64,000 nucleotides of DNA from Campylorhamphus procurvoides (taxonomy: Eukaryota; Chordata; Aves; Passeriformes; Dendrocolaptidae). The position numbers and the translations under genes were made by a program. Under the pieces are notes generated by a model that saw only the letters and a list, made by a program, of their open reading frames with translations, did no database searches and had not been told where the DNA came from. Every line of letters starts with the position of its first letter. The first letter of the stretch is position 1. The stretch covers positions 87,279 through 151,278 of the forward strand of contig WBMV01002675.1 of the NCBI GenBank assembly GCA_013396655.1, written 5' to 3'. Positions 51,589 to 62,079 of this stretch are shown here, one piece after another.

Positions 51589-53849
51589 GACTGGAGACAA
51601 GAGTAGCCTCCTGTAACATCAGTAAAGATGGGATGAGTCATGGAGAGCAGGTCCATTGGGGCTGGTAAAGCACAAGGAGACTCCCACATCTTGTTAAAAA
51701 GCCAACAAAACAGCTCAGAGACCCCTCTAGGTGGGTGGGAAGGAGGGAACAGGAGCTGGGGGACTCCTGTGGGTTCTGCCACCCTCTCCTCTCGCTGGCT
51801 GGCTCCTGCTGCACAAACACTGCCTGGAGAGATAAGGCCTGTGTGCACAGCACTCCAGCAGGAATTTGGGGCCTCCTTCCCCACAGCCACCTTTGCCAGG
51901 CTCCCTCCCCACACCCCTCGCTGCAGCCAGACCCCGTCACCCTTCCAGCACCCACTGGGGATGTTCAGAGCTGCCCCCACTGCAGCATCCCCACATCGTG
52001 CTGGGATTGTGTGGGACATGGCAAAGGACATGCAGCATCCCACAAAAAAACAAGCTGATGGGATGTAGGACATGCAGTCCCCCCCCAAAAAAAAGGATGA
52101 TGGGAAGATGAGCATCCCTGGAGACAGGATTCATCCCAGTTTGGGTGATGGGGATCGGTCACACCAATGTGGGTCTGGCAGCAGAAACACCTCCCACCAC
52201 CCCAGCCCAGGACTCAGAATAGTAGAGTCTGGGTTTAAAATTAATATCAGGATAGCTGGGAGATTAATCTCCTGATAAGCAGGACAGTGGGAAGGCTGAG
52301 TGGCCTCCTGGCTCAAACAAAGGGATCTGTGAGCGGGCCCAGGGCAAGACGGATGGTTTGTTAAACATTGCCAGCATACCTGGCTGGAGCCATTCCCGGG
52401 TCACAGGGAACGGGACGTTGGGTGGCAGATCCAGCGGCCAATTTCAGCCAACTTCCACCCTGCCCCTTATCTCTGATGGCCTGCCCGAGATGAAGGTGGT
52501 TTCGGGAGTTTGAAGGCACTACACTCCTGGAAAACATTCCTGAGCGTCTCAAGATGTTACAAAACCAACGCTACCCACCCCGAGTGGCTGCCCAGAGGGG
52601 TCTGCCGTCCCAGGGGTTCCCCAGCTTTCCCAGCAGAAGGAATCTGGGAGAGCAGCCGTGCTCTCCACGTTGCCTTTCCCCTCCCAAACGTTTTCTGAGT
52701 GCCCAAAACACGTTGAGCAATTTGGACTTTGCCCCTCGAAGCCTCTAAACAAGGGCTGCTCCCCCTCCCTGGGTTGCTGCTGCACCTCTGACCATGGGGC
52801 TCATCCAGCCTGGGGAATCAATTCTCCCTAAAAGCTGGGGAAAAAAAGTGGCACCAAAACTGGCATTTCCAGGCAGCCTCTTTCCTATTCCCCAGTCAGC
52901 TCTGCAGGTGAAAGCACTTGCTGGCTCTACCTGTGGAGAAAACCAGGCCAGATCCCATCAACTTCCCTGCCTCTTCATCAGCCTCCCTGCTCCTTCATCA
53001 CGTTCCTCCCCCCGTCTCCCACCAGAGATTAAACACTAAAGAACGTTGTGTCAGGGCCACTCTGCTGCTCCTCTCCATCCATTATCGCACTCCAAAGGTC
53101 TCGGAGCCCCATCCATCCCCATTTCCTCGCAGCCGGGGTGTCTGGTGTCGCCCCTCCCCTCCCAACCCTTGAACCCCCCTGGTTGCCAGCAGATTTCCCA
53201 AGACAATGGCTGTCTGGAAGCTCCTGAACTCCTCAGGGTGGGGGGTTGTGGATACAGGCAAGAGGCTGGGGGTAAAACCCCATCACAGCCTTTTCCCTCT
53301 CTTTTGGGGAGGATTTTCCCCCTCCTTCAGTCCTTCTCGGCGTTTGCCCCCAAATAGGATGCTCACCATTTTGAGCAGGGCGTAATTAATGGCATTTCTT
53401 ACTCTCTCCAGCATCCTGACGATGCTGAGTCACAGGGTGGGATTAGGACTGCTCCAGGAATATGGAATCCTCCCCAGGGCCTCCAGGGGCAATATGAATC
53501 CTCCAGGGGCAGTGGGCAGGAGGGCAGGCGAATTTCTGGAAGCTGGGATGAGGCCAGGAGTGGGAGTTGCCCTGTGAGAGTCATCCCTGCCAGGCAGGAC
53601 CTACCTGGGATAACACCAGTCCCATCCTGTGCCATGCCAGGCGTTCCCTGCATTTCCCAGGGATGCTCAGAGGAGATGTGCCATCCCATGGGAATTTTCT
53701 CTGCACCCCTTGCACCTCAGGTCAGGTCCAGGAGGGTGGAATTTTCCCATTTCCAGCCATTCCTTCAGTTTAGGCACTCCAGATGCCAGGAATGACATGC
53801 AGGGTGTTCAAAAATCCCAAAGAAAGGATCTCTTTTTCCTCAAAAGTTG
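51589..53849. other. Unique intergenic sequence
   Basis: About 2.3 kb with no CR1 or gene recognised. A ~45-bp imperfect tandem doubling (GGACATGCAG words) lies at about 52,015-52,100, and a short CCTCCAGGGGCA doubling at about 53,478-53,515. Confidence 0.5.
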
Positions 53850-54078
53850 TTATTGTTCTGAATACGCTGTTATTGTTGTTATTTTTATATTTTATTTTTG
53901 CTTTATTTATCACTTTATAATCATTGTATTTTATTTTTATTTATTGCTGTATTTTAGTATCACTATTTTTGTTATTATTATTATTATTATTATATTACTG
54001 TTGGTTTTGTTATTATTACCATTATTATTGTTGTTGTTGTGATTTTTATTGTTATTTTTATTATTATTACCACCATTC
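53850..54078. repeat. AT-rich imperfect trinucleotide array
   Basis: Mostly T-rich on the + strand, with TTATTA and GTTGTT runs (53,975-53,998 and 54,010-54,046) within TTTTATTT-like sequence. Confidence 0.9.
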
Positions 54079-54604
54079 TCACTATCGTTTTGGGATTGGA
54101 GCCGAACATCCTCACCATGGACATAAGCTTGATTTTATCCCTCCCCATGTGGGATTTGTTTGCCCCCCCCAAGCCCCTGGTCCCCGTGGCCATCAGTGGT
54201 GCAGGGAGGGGGCTGAAGGTCCCTGATCCCCCTCCTGCCTGGCCTGGAACCCTTTTGGGAGGTGCTGGGAATGCCAGGACACCTTATCTGGTGGCAGAGA
54301 AACCAGCGCTGGCAGCGTGTCCCTGCCAGGGGCACTTTATCCCCTTTGAAATAAAGGCAGCAGAATTCCAGTGCCAAACAGATTGTTCCTGGAGCAGAAA
54401 TGACTCTGGGCCTTGCCAGGTTACAGAGCTCCTGTTCAGAGCTCCTGCCACGCTGCAGTTAATGCCTATTGTTATTCCAGAGCTCGGGATCACCCCGCTT
54501 TGAAGTAGGTGAGGCAGGAATGCTCCTTCCTCTCCGCTTTGCTGGTTCTCTTTCTTTATATTTTAATTTTTGCCCCCGAAGCCCTCAAGTCCATGATTTA
54601 GCTT
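54079..54604. other. Unique sequence
   Basis: Nothing recognised. Confidence 0.5.
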
Positions 54605-54676
54605 TGATGGGGGTTGGAACAAGATGAGCTTTAAGGTCCTTTCCAACCCAAACCCTTCCAGGATTCTATGATTCAG
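54605..54676 (+). mobile_element. CR1 LINE extreme 3' end
   Basis: 'ggttggaacaagatgagctt', 'taaggtcctttccaaccca' and 'aacccttccaggattctatg' then ATTCA. Only the last ~70 bp survive, including one terminal ATTCTATG octamer. Confidence 0.9.
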
Positions 54677-55124
54677 GCTGGAAGCCTTCAGGAGAGGTGG
54701 GGAAGTTGGGCAGAATTCCCAAAAATGTGTGCTGCACATGCACAAAGGGCAGGCACGGAGCGTGGGTGCTCTGGGGTTTGGCTGTTGGGTTTATGCCACG
54801 TTTTGGATGAGCTGGCCACAGCTGGGAAGCTCCTGTGCCACCACCAAATGTCAATGAGAAGGATTCCAGAGGGTGGAAGTGCTGCTGGGTCTGGAGGACA
54901 GGGATTGGCAGGTTGGGAACTCTCCATGGGAATGTTCTCCCCATCCCTCCCAGGGTGAGGAGATGTCCAGGTGTCCAGAGCCAGCACAGGGGTTCTGTCT
55001 CCAGCCTGCACTGCCCTTTCCCTCGAGCCCAGGTACCCCCTGCATGCCGAGCATCCCTTGGGAAGGAGCTGGAGCCAAGCCCACCGGCTGCTCCTTCTCC
55101 CAGCCCTCCAGCTCTTTATCCAAT
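54677..55124. other. Unique sequence
   Basis: Nothing recognised. Confidence 0.5.
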
Positions 55125-55445
55125 TTAAACGGCGAGGATTTGAAATGCCACCTGAGTTAAAAGGAGCTGATTAAAACCGTCGCCTCATCAGAGTTCTTAA
55201 ACACGCAGTTGCATCGCTGTATTTACATTAGTGTCAACTTTAATTTAAATTCTGCATAACTATATTTGCTCCCCGAAATTCATTCGCCGGCAACACGGCG
55301 CAAATGACTCGGCACCGCCGGCACCTTCTCTTTGTCTATGGCGGAGGGGTTTGGAAATTAGCTGGGTAAGTGAGCGCTGGGAAGTGTCATTCCGCCTCTT
55401 TAACGTCTCATTAATTAACCCGTCCTGCTTGCCGGGCTGCCAGCC
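55125..55445. promoter_or_regulatory. Candidate conserved non-coding element
   Basis: AGCTGATTAAAACCGTCGCC, GTATTTACATTAGTGTCAAC, CAACTTTAATTTAAATTC, CCCGAAATTCATTCGCCGGC, GTCTATGGCGGAGGGG and CTTTAACGTCTCATTAATTA. A dense mixture of TAAT words and CpGs with no repeats; among the strongest by texture. Confidence 0.5.
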
Positions 55446-56512
55446 ATGAGGCTGGAGCTGCTGGGGAAAGGGCACAGCCTGGGCACCCTGAAATGGGAAA
55501 TCGTGTTGGGTCTGCCTTCCAAATGGAGGATGAGTTGGGTTTGATGGTACTCGTCCCACTTGGGGTATTCTGGGAGAATGAATACAAGGAAATAAAACCG
55601 AGTAGCCCAGCCATGAGGGGGGATAAGGCACTGCTTGGGGGTGAAATCATAAAAACCCTTTTCTTGAGGGATTTCGTGGCTCTGGACACTGTGGTTTGCT
55701 CGTGGTGGTCCATCCCAGGGATGCAGTGTTGGAGCAACCCCAGGTGTGAGGGCCATTTGGGTGCTCTGTGACTTCAGGGACACATGGGAGGGATCAGCAC
55801 TTCAGGCAGTGCAGGGACACTGGGAGCCCTCCTGCCTTCCAGCCCATCCTCCTGACCACCCACCAGGGAAGAACACAAGAACAAAAGCAGTTCCTTGGAT
55901 TTTTGGGGCAGGGAGGAGTTTCCTGCAGGTGTGTTCTGTGGCTGCCGAGTCCGCAGCCTTTTCCCTGCCACCTCCTAAAGCCCTTTCAAGCCAAATAAAC
56001 CCAATTGCAATGGCCCAGCTCCCCAAACCAGCAGCCTGGGGTGGGACAAAGAGCAGGAATAGCAAAGCCTCCCCATCAGCACCAGCCCTGCTGACCTTCC
56101 TCCCGATTTATTTTGAATTCTGGCGTTTCCCTGCCCGATCAGCGACGACATCAATGGAGTGAAATGAGGGGTGGCCTGGGGGGATCAGAGGAGGGTGATT
56201 TTCAGGGAGGGAAGGGGAATGGAGGCCTGGATGAGGTCGGATGCGAGGATGCTCCCAATATTTTCCATGTCAGCATCCAGCTCTCAGGAGATGGATCTCA
56301 CAGCAAGGATAACAGCAAGATAAAAGCTTATGCTTTTCACTCTCCAAGGCTCCTTGTGCCTTAAATAAAGATGGAATGCTGCATTTAGCAGCTCTGCATC
56401 TCTGGCCTGGGCTGGACACATCCTTGTCCCATGGAATGTGGCATCCCTGCAGCTTGTGTGGAGTGAGGCCACGATGGCACACGTGTGTGGGCACAGCCAA
56501 GGCACAACGTGC
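55446..56512. other. Unique intergenic sequence
   Basis: No gene or transposon recognised. Confidence 0.5.
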
Positions 56513-56722
56513 AAGGGTGTCCTTCCCCCAAAAGGGTTTTCTTACCTACAAAGGTTTCCTTGCCCTAAAAGGTTTCCTTGACCCTAAAGAGTTTCCCTAA
56601 AAAAAAAAGGATTTTCTCATCCAAAAAGTGTTTCTTCACCCCAAAAAAATCATCTCCTCGCCTCAAGAAATGTTTTCCTTTCCCCAAAGCTGTCTCCTTG
56701 CCCCGAAGGGTTTCCTGCCCAT
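56513..56722. repeat. Degenerate ~19-20-bp minisatellite, about 10-11 copies
   Basis: Unit roughly AAAGGTTTCCTTGCCCCTAA. Best copies lie at about 56,549-56,587; flanking copies are increasingly diverged, some with A-run expansions. Open frames on both strands (KGFLALKGFLDPK-like) are by-products. Confidence 0.88.
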
Positions 56723-56934
56723 CCCCACAGACCCCAGGCCAAGGTGTGTCCCCCAGCCCAGAGCGGGAGCAGTGGGAATGCCAGGGAAGGAGGCTCGGGG
56801 TGGAGAAGTGGCAGGGCTGCCCGAGCAGCTGTGCTCTTATCTGGCCCGAGGAAGGGGCTCCACAACAAAGGGGGCTCAGGAGCCAGGGTGATCCATGGGA
56901 AAGCCATTGGGCCGGCATTGTGGCTGCCCTTCTG
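56723..56934. other. Unique sequence
   Basis: Nothing recognised. Confidence 0.5.
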
Positions 56935-57225
56935 CTGAGCAAATAGTTCAAACTGTTCATTCCCATCTCCTATTCTCTCCCTGGTACATTGTTTGTGTCC
57001 TTGCATTTCATTCCCGAGGAAGATTGCTCTCTGGGCCTATAAGCAAACAGTCCAGAAAAGAGCCAACTATCCTCTCCTTTTCCCTGGAGAACTAGCATTT
57101 TTATTTCAGCTCCAAGCTGTCAAAGAGCTGGAGAGTTTATGTCAGTATCCTGAATTAATTGCTTTAAGCTGGAGCAGCCTCCGCCCGCCACCAAATGTCC
57201 GGAAGATGTTTATTAATAATGTTTC
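56935..57225. promoter_or_regulatory. Candidate conserved non-coding element
   Basis: TGGTACATTGTTTGTGTCC, GGCCTATAAGCAAACAGTCC, CAAGCTGTCAAAGAGCTGG, CTGAATTAATTGCTTTAAGC and GATGTTTATTAATAATGTTT. AT-leaning and repeat-free. Confidence 0.45.
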
Positions 57226-57279
57226 CTCCGGGTTTTTTTGGTGGGTGGGTGCGTTTTTTTTTGTTCCAAGCTGTGCTCT
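57226..57279. other. T/G-rich linker
   Basis: Short GT-rich stretch between two enhancer-like blocks. Confidence 0.5.
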
Positions 57280-57970
57280 CACATACCGTGCCCTCTATTA
57301 ACCGCCTGGCGCCGGGCGAGGTGGGGAAATGAAAGCTGCTTATGGGGAATTAATATCGGCTCCCGAGGTTTGGTCGGCACGGCGGGCACGGGCAGCTCCC
57401 GGTAGGACTTTTCGGGTACCGGGAAGGAAAGGAGGAAGATGAATTGCTGGAGAAGGTGTTTAAACACAAATATCTTTGGTAATTAACGAAAGTGGCGAGG
57501 AAATTACCGACGGAAAAAACACCACGCGGGAGGTAAATGGGTTTGTGTTTAAACATGATATATTTTAAAGTGTTCCCCAGCGTGAAAGTCCCTGTTTAAG
57601 GGAATGAAGTAATAAACCAATTTATATACCAATAGAAAGTCGAGATCCTGAGTGCCTTTGTGTAAATTTTCCACTTGACTTTTCATTATCTACCTGAACA
57701 AAATCAATCTATATGTATGGGATCAACATGCAATAGGAGAGATAAAAGCCGGCATAAATGTGCTTTGCATATCCCACCGATAAAAGCCCCCGGCTCCGGG
57801 CGCTGCCTCTTTCCCAGGCAGATGCATTTTTGGGAATAAATCATTTTGCAGAGGGAAGGAGAGCGAAGCAGAGTGGGGCTGCTCGAGTGTTTGCTCCCTC
57901 GCCTGAAATATTGATCCTGTCAAATGAACAGCCGTTAATAAGTAACTCGGGGAAAATATGCCGGCTCTGC
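57280..57970. promoter_or_regulatory. Candidate conserved non-coding element, large, with nested inverted repeat
   Basis: Nearly 700 bp. Left part: CTATTAACCGCCTGGCGCCG, GGGGAATTAATATCGGCTCC. Centre: the nested inverted repeats at 57,457-57,555. Right part: ACCAATTTATATACCAATAG, CATTATCTACCTGAAC, AAAATCAATCTATATG, GTGCTTTGCATATCCC, GAAATATTGATCCTGTC and GCCGTTAATAAGTAACTCGG. CpGs occur throughout an AT-rich block. It is the most motif-dense region in the window. Confidence 0.55.
57457..57555. repeat. Nested inverted repeats (14-bp and 7-bp arms)
   Basis: TGTTTAAACACAAA at 57,457-57,470 is the exact reverse complement of TTTGTGTTTAAACA at 57,542-57,555. Inside them GGTAATT (57,478-57,484) pairs with AATTACC (57,502-57,508). 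Each outer arm also holds the 10-bp palindrome TGTTTAAACA, which reads as two overlapping forkhead-like TAAACA half-sites. Confidence 0.93.
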
Positions 57971-58116
57971 CTTTGCTCCGTGCTGGAGCACGGCCCCGGC
58001 TCGGGGTGGCACAGTCCGGAGGGACCAGGAGGGAAGGGGACAGAGCAGGAGAAGGGGGACAGGTCCTGGTATCCAACAGGGGGGCCCTCAAACCCCAGGG
58101 CATTCAGCATCTCAAG
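57971..58116. other. Unique GC-rich sequence
   Basis: Nothing recognised. Confidence 0.5.
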
Positions 58117-58340
58117 CTGTATCCCAAAACCTGCCACATCCCAAACCCCACTGTATCCTAAACCTCACTGCATCCCAAGCTCTGCTGTATCCCAAACCCC
58201 ACTGTATCCTAAATCTCACTGCATCCCATAACTCTGTTTTATCCCAAACCAGCCATAACCCAAATCTTGCCATATCCCAAACCCTGCCACATCCCAAATC
58301 TTGTTATGCCCCAAACCCCCCTATATCCCAAACCCTTCCC
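58117..58340. repeat. 17-bp minisatellite with 51-bp higher-order unit, about 13 copies
   Basis: Unit roughly TGTATCCCAAACCCCAC. In the left half the copies come in sets of three: TGTATCCTAAA at 58,152 recurs at 58,203, 51 bp later, with matching neighbours. The right half is more irregular. Confidence 0.92.
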
Positions 58341-59754
58341 TGTCCCAGCCCCTTTGCTCATCCCTCCTGGTCTTGCCTGCAAACACCGAGATCATCCCTT
58401 CGGCCTCTTGCACACTGAGATGGTTCTCCTTCACATCCCCCCAGCAGGAGCCACTCCTGATCCCAAATATCCCCCATTCCAGCTGAGGGAACAATATCGC
58501 TGTGTTAAAAGGAGCTGAAATACCTGCCCCATCCATGTGATAATCCAGAGACTGGAGTGAACGCCCTGTCCTTTCCCCAGTTTGGGTGACTGCTCCCTTC
58601 ACCCACCCCTTCTCCTTTCCTTGGAACCCAACACCTTGAGGAGCCGGATAACGATCCTCTCTCTTTTTTCCTTTTTATTTTTTTGCTTAGGTGAAGAGGC
58701 AGAAACTCCTCGTGGGGTTAATTTTCCCTTTAGTAACAGGATATGGGAAAGGTTAAGAGGCACTTCAGCAGATCCAACCCCTCTCCTGGGTTTTTATTCC
58801 TGCGGAAACCCTGACCCAGTTTTGGCAGCGCCTGTCACCCCAGCTGATGAATTCCTTCTCCTGCTCCTCGTATCCTTGTGCCAGGGAAAGCAGCACCTGC
58901 CTCCCTCTGGCTTTATTTCTTTGAGGGTCTCTCCACATGCTGGACATGGGAATTTCTCCAGGTCAGGCAGTGCACTTTTGCCTTTCCTTACACAAAAGGC
59001 CCTTTCCAACCTTTTCCCTTCTTCTCCCCCTAAAAACCCACACAAGGAAGTGATGGGTTTAAAGGGTGGGGAAGGAGATGAAACAAAGAGAAAAGCAGGG
59101 ATGAACTGATGACTTCCCAAACTGGAGAGTTCATCAGGATGCTCCTGAGAAACACTTTCTGCCTTCGGCTCGACATCTGCACTGGTTTTATGGGTTTGCT
59201 AATGATGGCTCCGATTGGACCCGGGGGTGGCTGAAAGCCCTGGAAACCCCTTTGAGAGCACATCCCCCCTTCTGTCCCCTCTTCCCACTGTTTCCCCCCT
59301 CCCAGGGCTGCTTGGTTTGTGTCCCCCCTGTGTCCCAGGCATTGGCTCAGGGTGGTGCAAAAATGGGATCATGCATCCACACCCCCATCCCTTCCCATGG
59401 AACCCCCATTTCCCTCCCACAGTGGATCCAAGCACCCACAGTGAGCTCCAAGGTCAGGCATTTCAGAAAAGCTTTGCCATGGGAAGGGGTTTAATCCCCA
59501 CCCACATTTGGGGGACTTTTGTCTGCAGGAGCTTTTCCTCCCCTTCGCAGCCTTTCCTGTGATGGCTCTTGGAAAAATACCCCTCTGCATCCCACAAAGA
59601 GCTCCACAAATTAATGAACTCAACTTCCTCAAGGTGCTGCTGGCATTTCCCCCCTGTTTCCACGAAGCCCAGAAGGCTCCAGCCCAGCCAAGCCCCCTCT
59701 TTAGCTCCCTGCAGGCCGGGCTCTCCCTGCTCCCCACTGCAGGCAGGAATTACT
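58341..59754. other. Unique intergenic sequence
   Basis: No gene or transposon recognised. Pyrimidine-rich at about 58,655-58,685. The C-rich run CCCCTCTTCCCACTGTTTCC at about 59,277 could form a G4 on the - strand. Confidence 0.5.
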
Positions 59755-59935
59755 GAAGCGTGACCCAGGTATCGCTGGCGAGGACAGACACAAAGAGGCA
59801 ATCGGAGATGGGAATCTTTGCCTTTAATAGGGATGAGGACACGACAGCAGCGCGCGGGTGAAGCCCAATTTGTCCCGGCTCCCCCTGACACCGACTCCTT
59901 GTCCATTAGTTAAATAAATAAAGGCGAGGGAAGGG
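59755..59935. promoter_or_regulatory. Candidate conserved non-coding element (moderate)
   Basis: GGTATCGCTGGCGAGGAC, GGCAATCGGAGATGGG, TTTGCCTTTAATAGGG, GACAGCAGCGCGCGGG and CCATTAGTTAAATAAATAAA. CpG-retaining and repeat-free. Confidence 0.38.
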
Positions 59936-60304
59936 CAGTGTGGGATCAGGCAGGCGCAGGAGGCTGGCAGGGACAAGCAAGGCATTCCAAGGTCTCCAAA
60001 ATCCCTCATATTTCTGCTTTCAGAACCGGGGTGGGAAATAAAATCCCCAGTTTCCACTCCTCCTCCGGTCTGTGGCACTCGGTGGGTGTTTTCCAACAGG
60101 GAGAAGGATCATTCTTTTTAATGCCAGTGGGAGTAAACCCTGTGAGAAGTTGCTCCTTCCCCAGGCAGGGTGAGCTCCTTGTCCGGCCTTGCACGGGAGG
60201 TGCCAGGTAGGACAGGTGGGGAGTTCCCAGCAGGAGGATGGGGATGAGGGAATCCTGGAGGGACAAGGATTCCCAGGCAGCCCCTCTGGGAAAGGAGCTC
60301 CGTG
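59936..60304. other. Unique sequence
   Basis: Nothing recognised before the purine tract. Confidence 0.5.
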
Positions 60305-61003
60305 CTCTGGGGGAAGTGGAAAGGGTGGAGAGGGAGCGGGGTGGGATGTGAGGAAGGTGTTGGTGTCAGTGGGGAAAGGGAGGAAAAGGGGGAAAGGACA
60401 GAAAGGGAAATAGGGGGAGAAAGGGGAAAAGAGGGAGAAACTGATAGAAGGGAAAGAATGGGGGAAGAAGGTAAGGAAGGGGAAATGAGAGGGAGAAAAC
60501 AGGGAAAGAAAGAGGGAAAGGGGAAGAAATTGTAAATAAAGGGTAAGAAGGAGCGGGGAAGGAAAGGGAAAGGAGGAAGGAAAAGAAAATGAAAAGAGGG
60601 AAGAAAGAGAAAGGAAAGGAAAATAAATAGGGGAAAAGGGAAAGAAATTGTAAGGAAAGAAAGGAAAATAAAGAAATAGAAAGGGATAGAAAGGAAAAGG
60701 GGAAAAGAAAGGCAGAATAAGGAAAAGAAAAAGGAAAACAAGGAAAGGAAAACAAGGAAAGGAAAGGAAAGGAAAGGAAAGGAAAGGAAAGGAAAGGAAA
60801 GGAAAGGAAAGGAAAGGAAAGGAAAGGAAAGGAAAGGAAAGTGGAAAGGAAAGGAAAGGAAAGTGGAAAGGAAAGGAAAGGAAAGGAAAGGAAAGTGGAA
60901 AGGAAAGTGGAAAGGAAAGTGGAAAGGAAAGTGGAAAGGAAAGTGGAAAGGAAGGGGAAAGAGAAAGCAGAAAGGAAGGGGAAAGGGGAAAGAGGAAAAG
61001 TGA
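60305..61003. repeat. (GGAAA)n-type polypurine tract, about 700 bp
   Basis: From about 60,363 the + strand is almost pure purine. A perfect GGAAA pentanucleotide array runs from about 60,750 to 60,840, followed by AAGTGGAAAGGAAAGG variants in which a T interrupts every 10-20 bases. The 512-codon - frame and the 256-codon + frame ([10 protein letters not shown] / KERKGKERK) are low-complexity by-products. Long polypurine:polypyrimidine DNA can adopt H-DNA or slipped structures. Confidence 0.97.
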
Positions 61004-61242
61004 GCCGGCAGTGCCCTGAGGGGCCAGAGCACATCCCTGCCCTGCTCCCCTTGCAGCCGCCTCTGCCTCATCAGCAGCTTTTAAAAAACTTTTTCTTTTT
61101 TCCTTTTTTTCCATGTTTTTTTCCTTTTCCTCAATTTCACAGCCGGCTGCCCCTGCAAACAGAACGGCCTGACCGAGCTGCCCCCCGGGGGGGCCCAGGC
61201 CCTGCAGGGCTCCAGGAGCGCTGTCCCTCCTTCCTTTCACCC
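61004..61242. other. Unique linker with a T-rich part
   Basis: T-rich run at about 61,085-61,130 and a G/C block with CCCCCCGGGGGGGCCC at about 61,181. Confidence 0.6.
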
Positions 61243-61395
61243 GTCCGTCCATCCATCCGTCCATCCATCCATCCGTCCATCCATCCATCCGTCCATCCAT
61301 CCGTCCATCCATCCATCCATCCCTCCATCCCGGCATCCCTCCATCCCTCCCGGCATCCCTGCATCCTTCCCTCCGTCCGTCTCTCCATCCATTCA
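61243..61395. repeat. (ATCC/GTCC)n tetranucleotide array
   Basis: Alternating CATC and CGTC units (TCCGTCCATCCATCCGTCC), then CATCCCTCC and GGCATCCCTCC variants. Confidence 0.95.
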
Positions 61396-61605
61396 CCCAA
61401 AAGCCCCATCCCGGGCTCCAGGCAGCTTTTCCCGTGCTCCCATTCCCGTTTCCCGGGTGGATTCCCCCCTCCCGCTCAGGTGCCCAGTGCGGGGGGACAC
61501 AAACACCTGGCCCCGTTGTCCGGAGCAGATCTCGGGATTTTCGGAGTGTTCCACACAATACAGCTCCTTACTGAGAATTTTGGGGAAAAAACTCGATTGC
61601 GGGGA
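61396..61605. other. Unique sequence
   Basis: CpG-bearing, nothing recognised. Confidence 0.5.
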
Positions 61606-61609
61606 GTGT

Positions 61610-61866
61610 GAGCATATTTTTTCCACTTTTTCCCCCCTTCCTCCCCGCTTTTTTCCCCCTATTTTTTATTGTTTCCTTTTATTTTTTCTTTTCCTCTTGT
61701 TTCCTTTCCCCCTTATTTTTTTATTTTCTTTTAATTTTTCTTTTCTTATTTTTTATTTTTCTATTTTTCTTTCTTTTCTTTTTTCCTTTTTTTTTATTTT
61801 GAGAAGCGTTTGTTTTCTTTTTTCTTTCTTTTTGTTTGTTTAGTTTTGCTTTATTTTATTTCCTTT
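61610..61866. repeat. T-rich polypyrimidine tract
   Basis: About 250 bp almost free of A and G apart from scattered TTTATTTT steps (TTTCCTTTTATTTTTTCTTT). It is roughly complementary in kind to the purine tract 0.6 kb upstream. Confidence 0.93.
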
Positions 61867-62079
61867 TCTTCCCCCATAAAACCAACTATTACCAAATCCA
61901 CCTTTCCCACCCCCGACCGCCCTTTCCTCTGCTCCATTAGGAATATATAAATATTCCTTTCACCACCGCGGGACCCCAAAAAAGCCCCGCAGCGAGGGAG
62001 CAAAAAAAATCCCCCCGCACTCGTCTGGCTCTTCCCGCATCCCCCGGCCCCGCAATCCCGGGTTTAGCTGTCCCAGAAA
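61867..62079. other. Unique sequence with a small palindrome
   Basis: AGGAATATATAAATATTCCT at 61,939-61,958 has perfect 8-bp arms around ATAA. CpG-rich sequence follows. Confidence 0.5.

Noticed and set aside
58117..58340. Telomere-like (CCCTAA)n sequence
   Set aside because: TATCCTAAACC words resemble CCCTAA superficially, but the period is 17 bp and no clean hexamer run exists.
60020..61558. Open frame of 512 codons, - strand (and 256 codons on + at 60,841)
   Set aside because: Produced by the purine/pyrimidine tract and ATCC repeats; low-complexity FPFLS and KERKGK repeats only.
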